A DNA stretch of 64,000 bases. Origin: Methylobacterium sp. R2-1 (lineage in GTDB: Bacteria > Pseudomonadota > Alphaproteobacteria > Rhizobiales > Beijerinckiaceae). Location: the NCBI RefSeq assembly GCF_014191355.1, contig NZ_JACHWM010000021.1, positions 1-64,000 of the forward strand, given 5' to 3'. A model generated the notes under the pieces. That model worked only from the letters and a program-made list of their open reading frames with translations, was not told where the DNA came from and did no database searches. Shown piece after piece: positions 25,663 to 33,307 of this stretch. Made by a program: the position numbers and the translations under genes. Numbering within the stretch: position 1 is the first letter of the stretch; every line of letters starts with the position of its first letter.

Positions 25663-26526
25663 ATGATTCCGGATCTCGAGATCCCGCTCCTACGGACCTT
25701 CATCGCAGTCGTGGAAACCGGCAGTATAACGCTGGCCGGCAGGCAGGTCGGCCGTACCCAACCGGCCATCACGCACCAGATGCAGCGTCTGGAGAAGGCG
25801 CTCACCAAGCCTCTTTTTCAAGACGACCGCCGCCATCTCACCTTGACGCGAGAGGGGGAGATGCTGCTCGGATATGCCCGAACGCTTCTCGGGCTCAACG
25901 ACGAGATCCGCGAGCGTTTCGAGGCGCCCGACATTACCGGCCATGTCCGTCTCGGCGTGCCCGACCTCTATGCGGCCTTCCTGCTGCCGTCCGTTCTGAG
26001 CGGCTTCTCGCGCGCTTATCCGCAGATTGAGATCGAGTTGCGCTGTTCGCGCAGTGTGAACCTACACGCGGCGCTGCAAAACGAGGAGATCGACATTGCC
26101 CTGATGACGCGCCAGCCGGAACTCGGCAGAGGCACGGTCGTGCGGGAGGAGCCATTGGTCTGGGTGGCCGCCCGCGATTATGCAGTCGCTCCGAAGGGGG
26201 CCCTGCCGCTGGCGCTGCTTCCGGCAGGGAGCGTTTACCGGCAACACGCGCTCGATGCGCTCGGCCAGATCGGACGATCCTGGAGCATCGCGGCGGTCAG
26301 CGACAGCATCGCCGGACTTCAGGCTGCCGTTTATGCGGGACTTGCGATCTCGGCCTTTCCGCTCTGTGCACTCGGTCCCCATGTCCGCCGGCTCGGTCAA
26401 GCCGACGGCCTGCCCGACATGCCCGATCTCGAAATCGTCCTACAGCGTAAGCTCAGCGGGATCACGACCGCCGCCGAGCACCTTGCCGAATACATGGTGG
26501 CCGGCATCGGAAACATCAGACGCTGA
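25663..26526 (+). CDS. LysR-family regulator of the putative sulfoacetate operon
   Basis: 287 residues. HTH at residues 5-60 (LLRTFIAVVETGSITLAGRQ, RTQPAITHQMQRLE), then the effector domain starting GHVRLGVPDLYAAFLLPSVL. The ATG at 25663 gives the normal short N-terminus. Divergent from the carrier-dehydrogenase-ligase operon with a 238-bp intergenic region containing twin sites. The arrangement suggests that it activates that operon in response to sulfoacetate or a derivative. Confidence 0.88.
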   Translation: MIPDLEIPLLRTFIAVVETGSITLAGRQVGRTQPAITHQMQRLEKALTKPLFQDDRRHLTLTREGEMLLGYARTLLGLNDEIRERFEAPDITGHVRLGVPDLYAAFLLPSVLSGFSRAYPQIEIELRCSRSVNLHAALQNEEIDIALMTRQPELGRGTVVREEPLVWVAARDYAVAPKGALPLALLPAGSVYRQHALDALGQIGRSWSIAAVSDSIAGLQAAVYAGLAISAFPLCALGPHVRRLGQADGLPDMPDLEIVLQRKLSGITTAAEHLAEYMVAGIGNIRR

Positions 26527-26650
26527 GAGGTCGTTGACCGTTTCTTCCGCGTCCTCGGCAAGGCTCTCATGTCTCGGAGGCAGGCTGCACGCCGTTGCGT
26601 CGCACAATGCCGCGCGCTAGATAGTGTGCATCGCAACAAACCTGTCCGTC

Positions 26651-26866
26651 ATGCCGCCCGTCGAGCGCCTTCGCCAGATCCTGCCCTTTGCCGTTGCGGT
26701 CTATCTCGCCGGCAGCGTGGCTCAGCTCCAAGCCATCCAGCCGGCCTTCTCCGCGCCGCATCGCGGCATCTCGGTCGAGTCGCTCGTCTCCGGCATCAAG
26801 TGGCACATGCTGGAGATTGCTAAGAACGAGCAGTCCGAAATGTCCTTCGGTTACCCGGGCAACTGA
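26651..26866 (+). CDS. Small hypothetical protein, 71 aa
   Basis: Begins MPPVERLRQILPFAVAVYLA, a weakly hydrophobic N-terminal segment, followed by a soluble part ending MSFGYPGN. Start chosen at the ATG 26651; an in-frame ATG nine codons upstream exists. No recognisable family. It sits in the gap between the LysR gene and the isethionate genes. Confidence 0.4.
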   Translation: MPPVERLRQILPFAVAVYLAGSVAQLQAIQPAFSAPHRGISVESLVSGIKWHMLEIAKNEQSEMSFGYPGN

Positions 26867-27085
26867 CCCCGTCGCCAAAGCTGCCCTCTTCACCACGTCT
26901 GACTTCGAGCTTGAGCAGGACGCTCATCGGCGAAGCGTCCAGGCGCGTCCCGCCCCGCGCGGCTTCTCAGGGCTCCTTCGCCTGTTTCATCACCGACCGA
27001 GCTGTCAGTCGTCCGGTCGCGATGGAGGCTGCCTTCGTCTGCTCGCATTGACACCTCCGCAGTTTCCTCATCTAATCGAACGCAA

Positions 27086-27104
27086 CGTTCCACTTTCCGA
27101 GACG
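27086..27104. promoter_or_regulatory. Island operator motif, site A (before isethionate genes)
   Basis: CGTTCCACTTTCCGAGACG lies 56 bp before the GMC dehydrogenase start. It shares the pattern TTCCAC-x-x-T-x-C-x-x-x-ACG with the sites at 30205-30223 and, on the other strand, 35276-35294. All three stand before genes of the sulfonate island, so an IclR-type operator is proposed. Confidence 0.55.
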
Positions 27105-27159
27105 TAAGATCTCGAAGTGGGGCGAACTACGAGGAAACGCTCTCGGCGAGGTGCTGGCG

Positions 27160-28845
27160 ATGACAGTCGCCCCCTTCGACTTCATCATCATCGGCGGCGG
27201 AACCGCGGGATGTGTCCTCGCAAACCGCCTCTCAGCCGACGGTCGGCATCGGGTTCTGCTGCTGGAGGCTGGTCCACGCGACCGCTCGCCCTGGATCCAT
27301 CTTCCCATCGGCTATGGGAAGACGATGTTCCACAAGACCCTCAACTGGGGGTTCTTCACCGAACCCGAGCCGACCATGAACGACCGCCGGATCTACTGGC
27401 CGCGTGGCCGGACTCTGGGCGGCTCTTCATCGATCAACGGTCTGATATACGTTCGCGGCCAAGCCGAGGACTATGATCAGTGGGCAGCCGTCGGGAATGC
27501 GGGCTGGTCCTGGAAGGATGTTCTGCCCTATTTCATCCGTTCCGAGCACAACACCAAGGGCGCCGGGCCCGCCCACGGCGCCGACGGGCCGCTCTGGTGC
27601 TCCGACATCGAGCACCGGCACGAACTCATCGAAGCGATCATCGCGGGGGCCGGTGAACTCGGCATCCGCCACACCACGGACTTCAATACCGGTGATCAGG
27701 AAGGCGTCGGGTATTATCAGCTCTTCACCCGCAAGGGCTGGCGCTGCAGCACGGCGGTCGCCTACCTGCGCCCCGCGTGGAGCCGTCGGAATCTCCGTGT
27801 CGAGACCGGAGCGCAATCGACCGGCCTGATCCTCGAAGGGCGCCGCGCCGTCGGCGTTCGCTACCGGCAGAACGGCCGGATGCGGGAGACGCGCGCCACG
27901 ACGGAGGTGATCCTGGCCGCGGGTGCGCTGCAGAGCCCGCAACTCCTCATGCTGTCTGGGATCGGACCCGAGGCGGAACTGGCGCGCCACGGCATTGCGG
28001 TCACGCACGCCCTGCCCGGCGTCGGCGCGAACCTGCAGGACCATCTGCAGATCCGGCTCATGTACCGGGTCGCCAAGCCGATCACGACGAACGACGACCT
28101 ACGCACCCTGTTCGGCAAGGCGCGCATCGGCCTGCGGTGGCTCTTGACCCGCAGCGGCCCGCTGGCCGTGGGGATCAATCAGGGCGGCCTGTTTACCCGC
28201 GTGATGCCCGGACCCGGCACGCCGGACGTGCAGTTCCACTTCGCCACGCTATCGGCCGACATGGCCGGCGGCGCGCCCCATCCCTGGTCGGGCTGCACAT
28301 TCTCGGTTTGCCAGCTGCGCCCCGAATCCCGTGGGACCGTCACTCTGCGCAGCGCCGATCCCTTCGCGGCTCCGGTGATGCGAGCCAACTACCTCGCCAC
28401 CGAGGCTGACCGGCGCTGCACGGTGGAGGGTATCAAATTCGCCCGACGCCTTGCCGCCACGTCACCCCTGCGAACGCTGCTGACCGAGGTCAAGCCGGGC
28501 CGCGAGATCGAGGGCGACGAGGCCCTGCTCGATTTCGCGCGGGGAACAGGCGCGACGATCTTCCACCCGTCGGGGACGTGCAAGATGGGCTCGGACCCGA
28601 TGGCCGTGACGGATGCACGCCTGCGCGTCCATGGCATCGGCGGCCTTCGCGTCGTTGATTGCTCGATCATGCCGACGCTCGTCTCCGGCAATACCAGCGC
28701 ACCCGTGGTCATGATCGCTGAGAAAGCCTCCGACATGATCCTGGCCGATGCGCGCGCCGGAGCGTCTTCGATCGTCGCCACCGATCCGGTCGCGACCGAA
28801 CGCAGCCGGCACGCCGCGCTGGCGCCAGAAGGGAGCCCGGCATGA
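27160..28845 (+). CDS. iseJ: GMC-family flavin dehydrogenase (isethionate dehydrogenase type)
   Basis: 561 residues. FAD-binding DFIIIGGGTAGCVLANRL at the N-terminus, the GMC signature GRTLGGSSSINGLIYVRG near residue 85, and the active-site His in FHPSGTCKMG near residue 470 with the partner Asn in SGNTSAPVVMIAEK. GMC alcohol dehydrogenases of this type pass electrons to the respiratory chain. In Cupriavidus the flavoprotein IseJ oxidises isethionate to sulfoacetaldehyde. The next gene is a carrier overlapping by four bases, and xsc is in the same island, which supports that reading. Choline dehydrogenase-like or general alcohol dehydrogenase activity is the alternative. The ATG at 27160 has GAGG eight bases before it; a GTG at 27151 is also open. 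Confidence 0.8.
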   Translation: MTVAPFDFIIIGGGTAGCVLANRLSADGRHRVLLLEAGPRDRSPWIHLPIGYGKTMFHKTLNWGFFTEPEPTMNDRRIYWPRGRTLGGSSSINGLIYVRGQAEDYDQWAAVGNAGWSWKDVLPYFIRSEHNTKGAGPAHGADGPLWCSDIEHRHELIEAIIAGAGELGIRHTTDFNTGDQEGVGYYQLFTRKGWRCSTAVAYLRPAWSRRNLRVETGAQSTGLILEGRRAVGVRYRQNGRMRETRATTEVILAAGALQSPQLLMLSGIGPEAELARHGIAVTHALPGVGANLQDHLQIRLMYRVAKPITTNDDLRTLFGKARIGLRWLLTRSGPLAVGINQGGLFTRVMPGPGTPDVQFHFATLSADMAGGAPHPWSGCTFSVCQLRPESRGTVTLRSADPFAAPVMRANYLATEADRRCTVEGIKFARRLAATSPLRTLLTEVKPGREIEGDEALLDFARGTGATIFHPSGTCKMGSDPMAVTDARLRVHGIGGLRVVDCSIMPTLVSGNTSAPVVMIAEKASDMILADARAGASSIVATDPVATERSRHAALAPEGSPA

Positions 28846-30230
28846 CGACGAGCCACACGGCACCCGATCGAAGCGGCCTCGGTCGCGTTGTCACCGCCGC
28901 TTTGATCGGTGCGACAATCGAGTGGTACGACTTCTTCCTGTACGGCGTCGTCGCCGGCATCGTCTTGAACAAGCTGTATTTTCCGGCCGACGATCCCCTC
29001 ATCTCGACGCTGCTCGCCTACTCGACATTCGCAGTCGGCTTCGTGACCCGGCCGCTCGGCGGTGTGATCTTCGGGCATTTCGGCGACCGGATTGGCCGCA
29101 AGAGCATGCTGGTGATCACCCTCATGCTGATGGGCGTGGCGACCTTCCTGATCGGCTTGGTGCCGACCTACGCGCAGATCGGAGTCGCCGCGCCGGTCCT
29201 GCTGCTGCTGCTGCGGATCGTCCAGGGCATTGGCCTTGGCGGCGAATGGGGCGGAGCCGTGCTGATGGCATTCGAGTATGCGCCCCCGGAGAAGCGCGGC
29301 CTTTACGCGAGCATCCCGCAGATCGGCCTCGCGCTGGGGCTCTGCATCGCGTCCGGCGTGGTTGCGGCACTCTCCTATGGTCTCACGGACGAGCAGTTCC
29401 TCACCTGGGGCTGGCGGCTCGCCTTCCTCCTCAGCGCCGTACTCGTTGCGGTCGGAGCCTATATCCGGCTCAACGTGATGGAGACACCGGAATTCGCCCG
29501 CGTGAAGGAGACGAACCGCGAGGCGGCGATCCCCTTCGTTTCGATGATGCGGGAGTTTCCTGGCAACGTGCTCGCCGGCATGGGCGCGCGCGCCATCGAC
29601 GGTGTCTTCTTCAATATCTTCGCGGTGTTCTCGATCGGCTATCTCACCGGGACGGTGAAGATGCCGCGAACCGAGGCCCTGCTCGGCGTCACATCCGCAG
29701 CGCTCCTGCTCTGCGCCACCATTCCCTTGGCCGGCTGGCTCTCCGATCGCCTCGGCCGCACCCGCGTCTATGCCTGGGGCTCGCTTCTCACGGGATTCTC
29801 GGCATTTCCCGCCTTCTGGGTCTTCCTGAACAGCGGCGGCAGCACCGGAGCGGTCTGGCTCGCCCTGATCGTGCCCTTCGGGATTCTCTATGCCTCGGTC
29901 TACGGACCGGAAGCAGCCCTGTTCTCCGAGCTTTTCCCGGCACGCGTGCGCTACACCGGCATCTCTTTCGTCTATCAATTCTCGGGCATCTTCGCGAGCG
30001 GCCTGACCCCGATCGTTGCAACCGCGCTCCTGCAATATTCCGGCGAGAACAAGCCGTGGCTGGTCTGTGCCTACTGCGCACTCGCTGGTCTCATCAGCGC
30101 GGGCTCGGCGATCTGGATCGGCCGTGCGGCACGGCAGGCGTCGAATGCTGACGTCACCCAGCAACCTGACGGTCAATGGCCGCCGGTGGACGTAATGCGA
30201 AGAACGTTCCACAGTACGGAACGGATATAG
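28842..30230 (+). CDS. MHS-type MFS carrier (putative isethionate permease)
   Basis: 462 residues with 12 helices. The start ATIEWYDFFLYGVVAG and the GHFGDRIGRKSMLV and LRIVQGIGLGGEWGGAVLM motifs define the metabolite:H+ symporter (MHS) branch, which carries osmolytes and small organic acids. The ATG overlaps the dehydrogenase stop (ATGA), so the pair is coupled. In the isethionate operons known from Cupriavidus an MFS gene (iseU) accompanies iseJ, and I infer the same role. The last 14 codons coincide with operator motif B, suggesting that the coding sequence was extended into regulatory DNA or that the two have co-evolved. Confidence 0.82.
   Translation: MTTSHTAPDRSGLGRVVTAALIGATIEWYDFFLYGVVAGIVLNKLYFPADDPLISTLLAYSTFAVGFVTRPLGGVIFGHFGDRIGRKSMLVITLMLMGVATFLIGLVPTYAQIGVAAPVLLLLLRIVQGIGLGGEWGGAVLMAFEYAPPEKRGLYASIPQIGLALGLCIASGVVAALSYGLTDEQFLTWGWRLAFLLSAVLVAVGAYIRLNVMETPEFARVKETNREAAIPFVSMMREFPGNVLAGMGARAIDGVFFNIFAVFSIGYLTGTVKMPRTEALLGVTSAALLLCATIPLAGWLSDRLGRTRVYAWGSLLTGFSAFPAFWVFLNSGGSTGAVWLALIVPFGILYASVYGPEAALFSELFPARVRYTGISFVYQFSGIFASGLTPIVATALLQYSGENKPWLVCAYCALAGLISAGSAIWIGRAARQASNADVTQQPDGQWPPVDVMRRTFHSTERI
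30205..30223. promoter_or_regulatory. Island operator motif, site B (before yeiH-sorAB)
   Basis: CGTTCCACAGTACGGAACG is a near-perfect palindrome: CGTTCC and GGAACG arms around a seven-base spacer. It lies inside the 3' end of the carrier gene and about 100 bp before the YeiH-family start. It is the most symmetric of the three motif copies. Confidence 0.6.
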
Positions 30231-30322
30231 AAGAATTTTTTAAGTAGGGCGTACAGAACGCACAAGACTTGCTATGAAGGTGCCGCAGAGGCGGTGCCGG
30301 AACTCGGCGTCGAGGAGCGACG

Positions 30323-31396
30323 ATGCTGCAGAAGAACCGCCTCGTGAGGCCGACAGAGCCCCGTTTCCCGATGTTGCGCCTGCGGGAACTGGCGCCGGGA
30401 ATCGCGCTGTGCCTCGCGGTCACGCTGGTCTCGATCGGCCTGCAGCACCTCGAAGAGGGCATGTTCGAGCATCCCTATATCGAGGCGCTGGTCATCGCGA
30501 TCCTGCTCGGCATGGCAATCCGGACCTTTTGGGCGCCGAGCCCGCTCTGGCGCTCCGGCATCGCCTTCAGCGCGAAGCAACTCCTCGAAGTCGCGGTGAT
30601 GCTGCTCGGCGCCTCGATCAGTTTCGCGGCCATCGTCGCGTCGGGACCAGTGCTGCTCGCGGCGATCGTCGCGACGGTGATCGTGACGATCGCCGCGAGT
30701 TTCCTGATCAGTCGCCTGCTCGGGCTCGCCGTGCGGATCTCGATCCTGATCGCCTGCGGTAACTCGATCTGCGGGAATTCGGCCATCGCGGCGGTCGCCC
30801 CCGTGATCGGCGCCAGCAGCGACGATGTCGCCTCCTCGATCTCCTTCACGGCCATCCTCGGCGTGCTGATGGTGCTTGGCCTGCCGCTTCTGATCCCCCT
30901 GCTCGGCCTCGGCGCCGGCCAGTACGGAATCCTGGCGGGCCTCACGGTCTACGCGGTGCCGCAGGTTCTCGCCGCCACCGTCCCAGCGGGGCTCGTGGCA
31001 ACGCAGATCGGCACCCTGGTCAAGCTCGTGCGGGTGCTGATGCTCGGCCCCGTCGTCGTCGGCCTCTCCCTGCTGGCGCCGCGGTTGAGCGGTGCCGCGC
31101 CGGAGACCAGCCGGACTGGACGGTTTGATCCGTTCAAGCTGGTGCCGTGGTTCATCATCGGCTTCCTCGTGCTCGCCGCGTTCCGCTCGCTCGGCGTCGT
31201 GCCCGATGTCGCGGTTGGCCCAATCACGCGGATTGCCGGCACCCTCACCATCGTTTCGATGGCCGCCCTTGGGCTCGGCGTCGACGTGCGGGTGATCGGT
31301 CGCGTCGGCGGACGTGTCACCGCGGCGGTAACGCTGTCGCTCACGCTGCTGCTGCTGGTCAGCCTCGGGCTGATCCACCTGCTGCGGCTCGGCTGA
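30323..31396 (+). CDS. YeiH/TauZ-family (UPF0324) membrane protein, putative sulfate/sulfite exporter
   Basis: 357 residues with about ten membrane helices. The family core CGNSICGNSAIAAVAPVIGA (Cys-Gly-Asn-x-x-Cys-Gly-Asn-Ser) at about residues 149-168 is intact. In sulfonate degraders homologues called TauZ sit beside xsc and have been proposed to export sulfate or sulfite. AGGAG lies seven bases before the ATG at 30323. It is followed 60 bases later by the sulfite dehydrogenase gene, so removal of the sulfite or sulfate released by Xsc is a sensible role. Transport by this family is still mainly inference. Confidence 0.82.
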   Translation: MLQKNRLVRPTEPRFPMLRLRELAPGIALCLAVTLVSIGLQHLEEGMFEHPYIEALVIAILLGMAIRTFWAPSPLWRSGIAFSAKQLLEVAVMLLGASISFAAIVASGPVLLAAIVATVIVTIAASFLISRLLGLAVRISILIACGNSICGNSAIAAVAPVIGASSDDVASSISFTAILGVLMVLGLPLLIPLLGLGAGQYGILAGLTVYAVPQVLAATVPAGLVATQIGTLVKLVRVLMLGPVVVGLSLLAPRLSGAAPETSRTGRFDPFKLVPWFIIGFLVLAAFRSLGVVPDVAVGPITRIAGTLTIVSMAALGLGVDVRVIGRVGGRVTAAVTLSLTLLLLVSLGLIHLLRLG

Positions 31397-31455
31397 GACG
31401 CCGGAAGAAAATGCGGCGAATCCGAAAAGAGATTCGCCCGCAGAAGGAGGAAACC

Positions 31456-32661
31456 ATGTTGCACCGACGCGCCCTGTTGCGCGGCGCCGGCTCCGTCCTG
31501 CTCGCGAATGCCGCGATCGGTCAGGCTCGTGCCGCCCCGCCCGGACAGGTGATCCTCCCCTTCGGCAACGGCGAACGCCCACTCGTGGCCTATCCCGGCA
31601 AGCGCCCGCTGATTCAGATGACCAGCCGGCCGCCCCAGTTGGAGACGCCGTTCTCGGTCTTCGATGAGAGCACGATCACGCCCAACGACGCCTTCTTCGT
31701 GCGCTATCACCTCGCTGGCCTTCCCAACGAGATCGACCCGAAGTCCTTCCGCCTGGAGATCAAGGGCAAGGTCGATAAGCCGCTCACCCTGTCGCTGGCG
31801 GACATCAAGGCGTTCGACGCGGAGGAGATCACGGCGGTCAATCAGTGTTCCGGCAATTCGCGCGGCTTCTTCGAGCCGCGGGTCGCGGGCGGGCAACTCG
31901 CCAACGGCGCCATGGGCTGCGCCCGCTGGAAGGGTGTGCCGCTCAAGGTCGTGCTCGACCGGGCGGGCGTGCAGGCCGGTGCGCGGCAGGTGATGTTCGA
32001 GGGCCTCGACGGACCCGTGCTCGAGAAGACGCCCGACTTCGCCAAGGCGCTCGACCTCGACCACGCCCGCGACGGCGAGGTGATGCTGGCCTACGCCATG
32101 AATGGCGAGGATCTGCCCTTCCTCAACGGCTTTCCGCTGCGGCTGGTCGTGCCGGGCTACTACGGCACCTACTGGCTGAAGCACCTCAACGCGATCACGG
32201 TCCTCGATACGACGTTCGAGAACTTCTGGATGAAGACGGCCTATCGCATTCCGGCCAATGCCTGCGCCTGCACCGAACCCGGCAAGACGCCGACGGCGAC
32301 GGTACCGATCAATCGCTTCACCATCCGCTCCTTCATCACGAACATTCCCGATAGGGGGACCGTCAAGGCAGGGGCCGACACGGTTCTGCGCGGTATCGCC
32401 TTCGACGGCGGCTACGGTATCTCCGACGTCCTGATATCGGGCGATGACGGGCGCAACTGGACCGCCGCGAAACTCGGACGGGACGAGGGTCGCTACGCCT
32501 TCCGGGGATGGGAGGCGAGCCTACGGCTCCCGGCGGGCGAACACCGCTTGCGGGTTCGAGCGTTGAACCGAATCGGACAGTCGCAGCCGCTCGAAGCCTT
32601 GTGGAATCCGGCCGGCTACCTGCGAAACGTCGTCGAGACGACGCGCGTCACCGCAAGCTGA
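31456..32661 (+). CDS. sorA: Molybdenum sulfite dehydrogenase catalytic subunit
   Basis: 401 residues. The N-terminus HRRALLRGAGSVLLANAAIG with an ARA cleavage site is a Tat-like signal for periplasmic export of a folded molybdoenzyme. The Moco domain has the molybdenum-ligating Cys131 in VNQCSGNSRGFF, and GAMGCARWKGVPL, typical of the SorA/sulfite oxidase family. A C-terminal immunoglobulin-like dimerisation domain (GIAFDGGYGISDVLISGDDG) completes the fold. AAGGAGG precedes the ATG. It would oxidise sulfite from Xsc to sulfate and hand electrons to the cytochrome encoded 11 bases downstream. Confidence 0.9.
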   Translation: MLHRRALLRGAGSVLLANAAIGQARAAPPGQVILPFGNGERPLVAYPGKRPLIQMTSRPPQLETPFSVFDESTITPNDAFFVRYHLAGLPNEIDPKSFRLEIKGKVDKPLTLSLADIKAFDAEEITAVNQCSGNSRGFFEPRVAGGQLANGAMGCARWKGVPLKVVLDRAGVQAGARQVMFEGLDGPVLEKTPDFAKALDLDHARDGEVMLAYAMNGEDLPFLNGFPLRLVVPGYYGTYWLKHLNAITVLDTTFENFWMKTAYRIPANACACTEPGKTPTATVPINRFTIRSFITNIPDRGTVKAGADTVLRGIAFDGGYGISDVLISGDDGRNWTAAKLGRDEGRYAFRGWEASLRLPAGEHRLRVRALNRIGQSQPLEALWNPAGYLRNVVETTRVTAS

Positions 32662-32672
32662 GGGAGGGCTTC

Positions 32673-32996
32673 ATGATACGATCAGCCTCACGGATCGCTC
32701 GCTCGAGCGTCGTCGCCCTCTTCCTGATTTCGTCGTGGCACGGATCCGCGGGTGCCGGGCCGGTCCCCTACGATCTGCCGCAGGATACGGCAAAGCTCCG
32801 TCCCGGTCCCGGTGCCGAGGTCGCCGAAGCCAACTGCCTGACCTGCCACTCGCCGGACTACATCGCCATGCAGCCGCCCAAGAAGGGGCACGCCTTCTGG
32901 ACGGCCGAGGTGACGAAGATGATCAAGGTCTACGGCGCGCCGATCGAGGATTCCGACGCCAAGGCCATCGCAGATTATCTGGCGGCGTCCCACTGA
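32673..32996 (+). CDS. sorB: Small c-type cytochrome subunit of sulfite dehydrogenase
   Basis: 107 residues: signal peptide (SVVALFLISSWHGSAGAG) and one haem c site, Cys55-Leu-Thr-Cys58-His59. The C-terminal Met in KMIKVYGAPI is a candidate sixth ligand. Size and place directly after sorA match SorB, the electron acceptor of SorA in the periplasm. GGGAGG lies before the ATG. A remnant of another cytochrome follows at once, so the locus may once have carried a second haem protein. Confidence 0.85.
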   Translation: MIRSASRIARSSVVALFLISSWHGSAGAGPVPYDLPQDTAKLRPGPGAEVAEANCLTCHSPDYIAMQPPKKGHAFWTAEVTKMIKVYGAPIEDSDAKAIADYLAASH

Positions 32997-33009
32997 TTGC
33001 AGGTGTTAC

Positions 33010-33216
33010 CGTGCTCTGCCCCTACGCGCCGACCCTGTCCGACTACATCCACACAATCGTTGCACCCGGACGAGGTGTACGCGGTCGTCGCCTACGTCCT
33101 CAATATGAACGGGCTCGTTCCGGACGACGCGGTCATGGATGCCAAGACGCTTCCGGTGGTGAAGCTGCCGAACCGTGACGGGTTCGATCCGGATCCGCGT
33201 CCCGACGTCCGTTGAC
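33010..33216 (+). pseudogene. Remnant of a second cytochrome c gene
   Basis: One frame reads LCPYAPTLSDYIHT and, after a shift and apparent deletion, another reads PDEVYAVVAYVLNMNGLVPD and LPVVKLPNRDGFDPDPRPDV. Together these are the C-terminal half of a class I cytochrome c of the kind found with sulfite and thiosulfate oxidising enzymes. The haem-binding CxxCH part is missing. It probably decayed after acquisition of the island or by recombination with sorB. Confidence 0.7.
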
Positions 33217-33240
33217 GGGCTTTCGGCGGATCGTATGATG

Positions 33241-33277
33241 CCGCCCGGAACCCGGCTGAGTGTCGGGTTCCGGGCGG
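33241..33277. terminator. Strong hairpin between convergent genes
   Basis: CCGCCCGGAACCCG (33241-33254) pairs perfectly with 33264-33277 around a nine-base loop. The 14-pair stem lies between the end of the sor genes and the end of the convergent xsc, so it can terminate both. There is no T run, so it may depend on Rho or act mainly as a 3' stabiliser. Confidence 0.65.
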
Positions 33278-33307
33278 TCTATTCGGCGTTCCCTTCCGGC
33301 GGCCGAG

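Noticed and set aside
28389..30212. 607-codon minus-strand frame opposite the isethionate carrier
   Set aside because: Arg/Glu/His-rich composition with no domain, and it lies opposite a clear MFS transporter gene.
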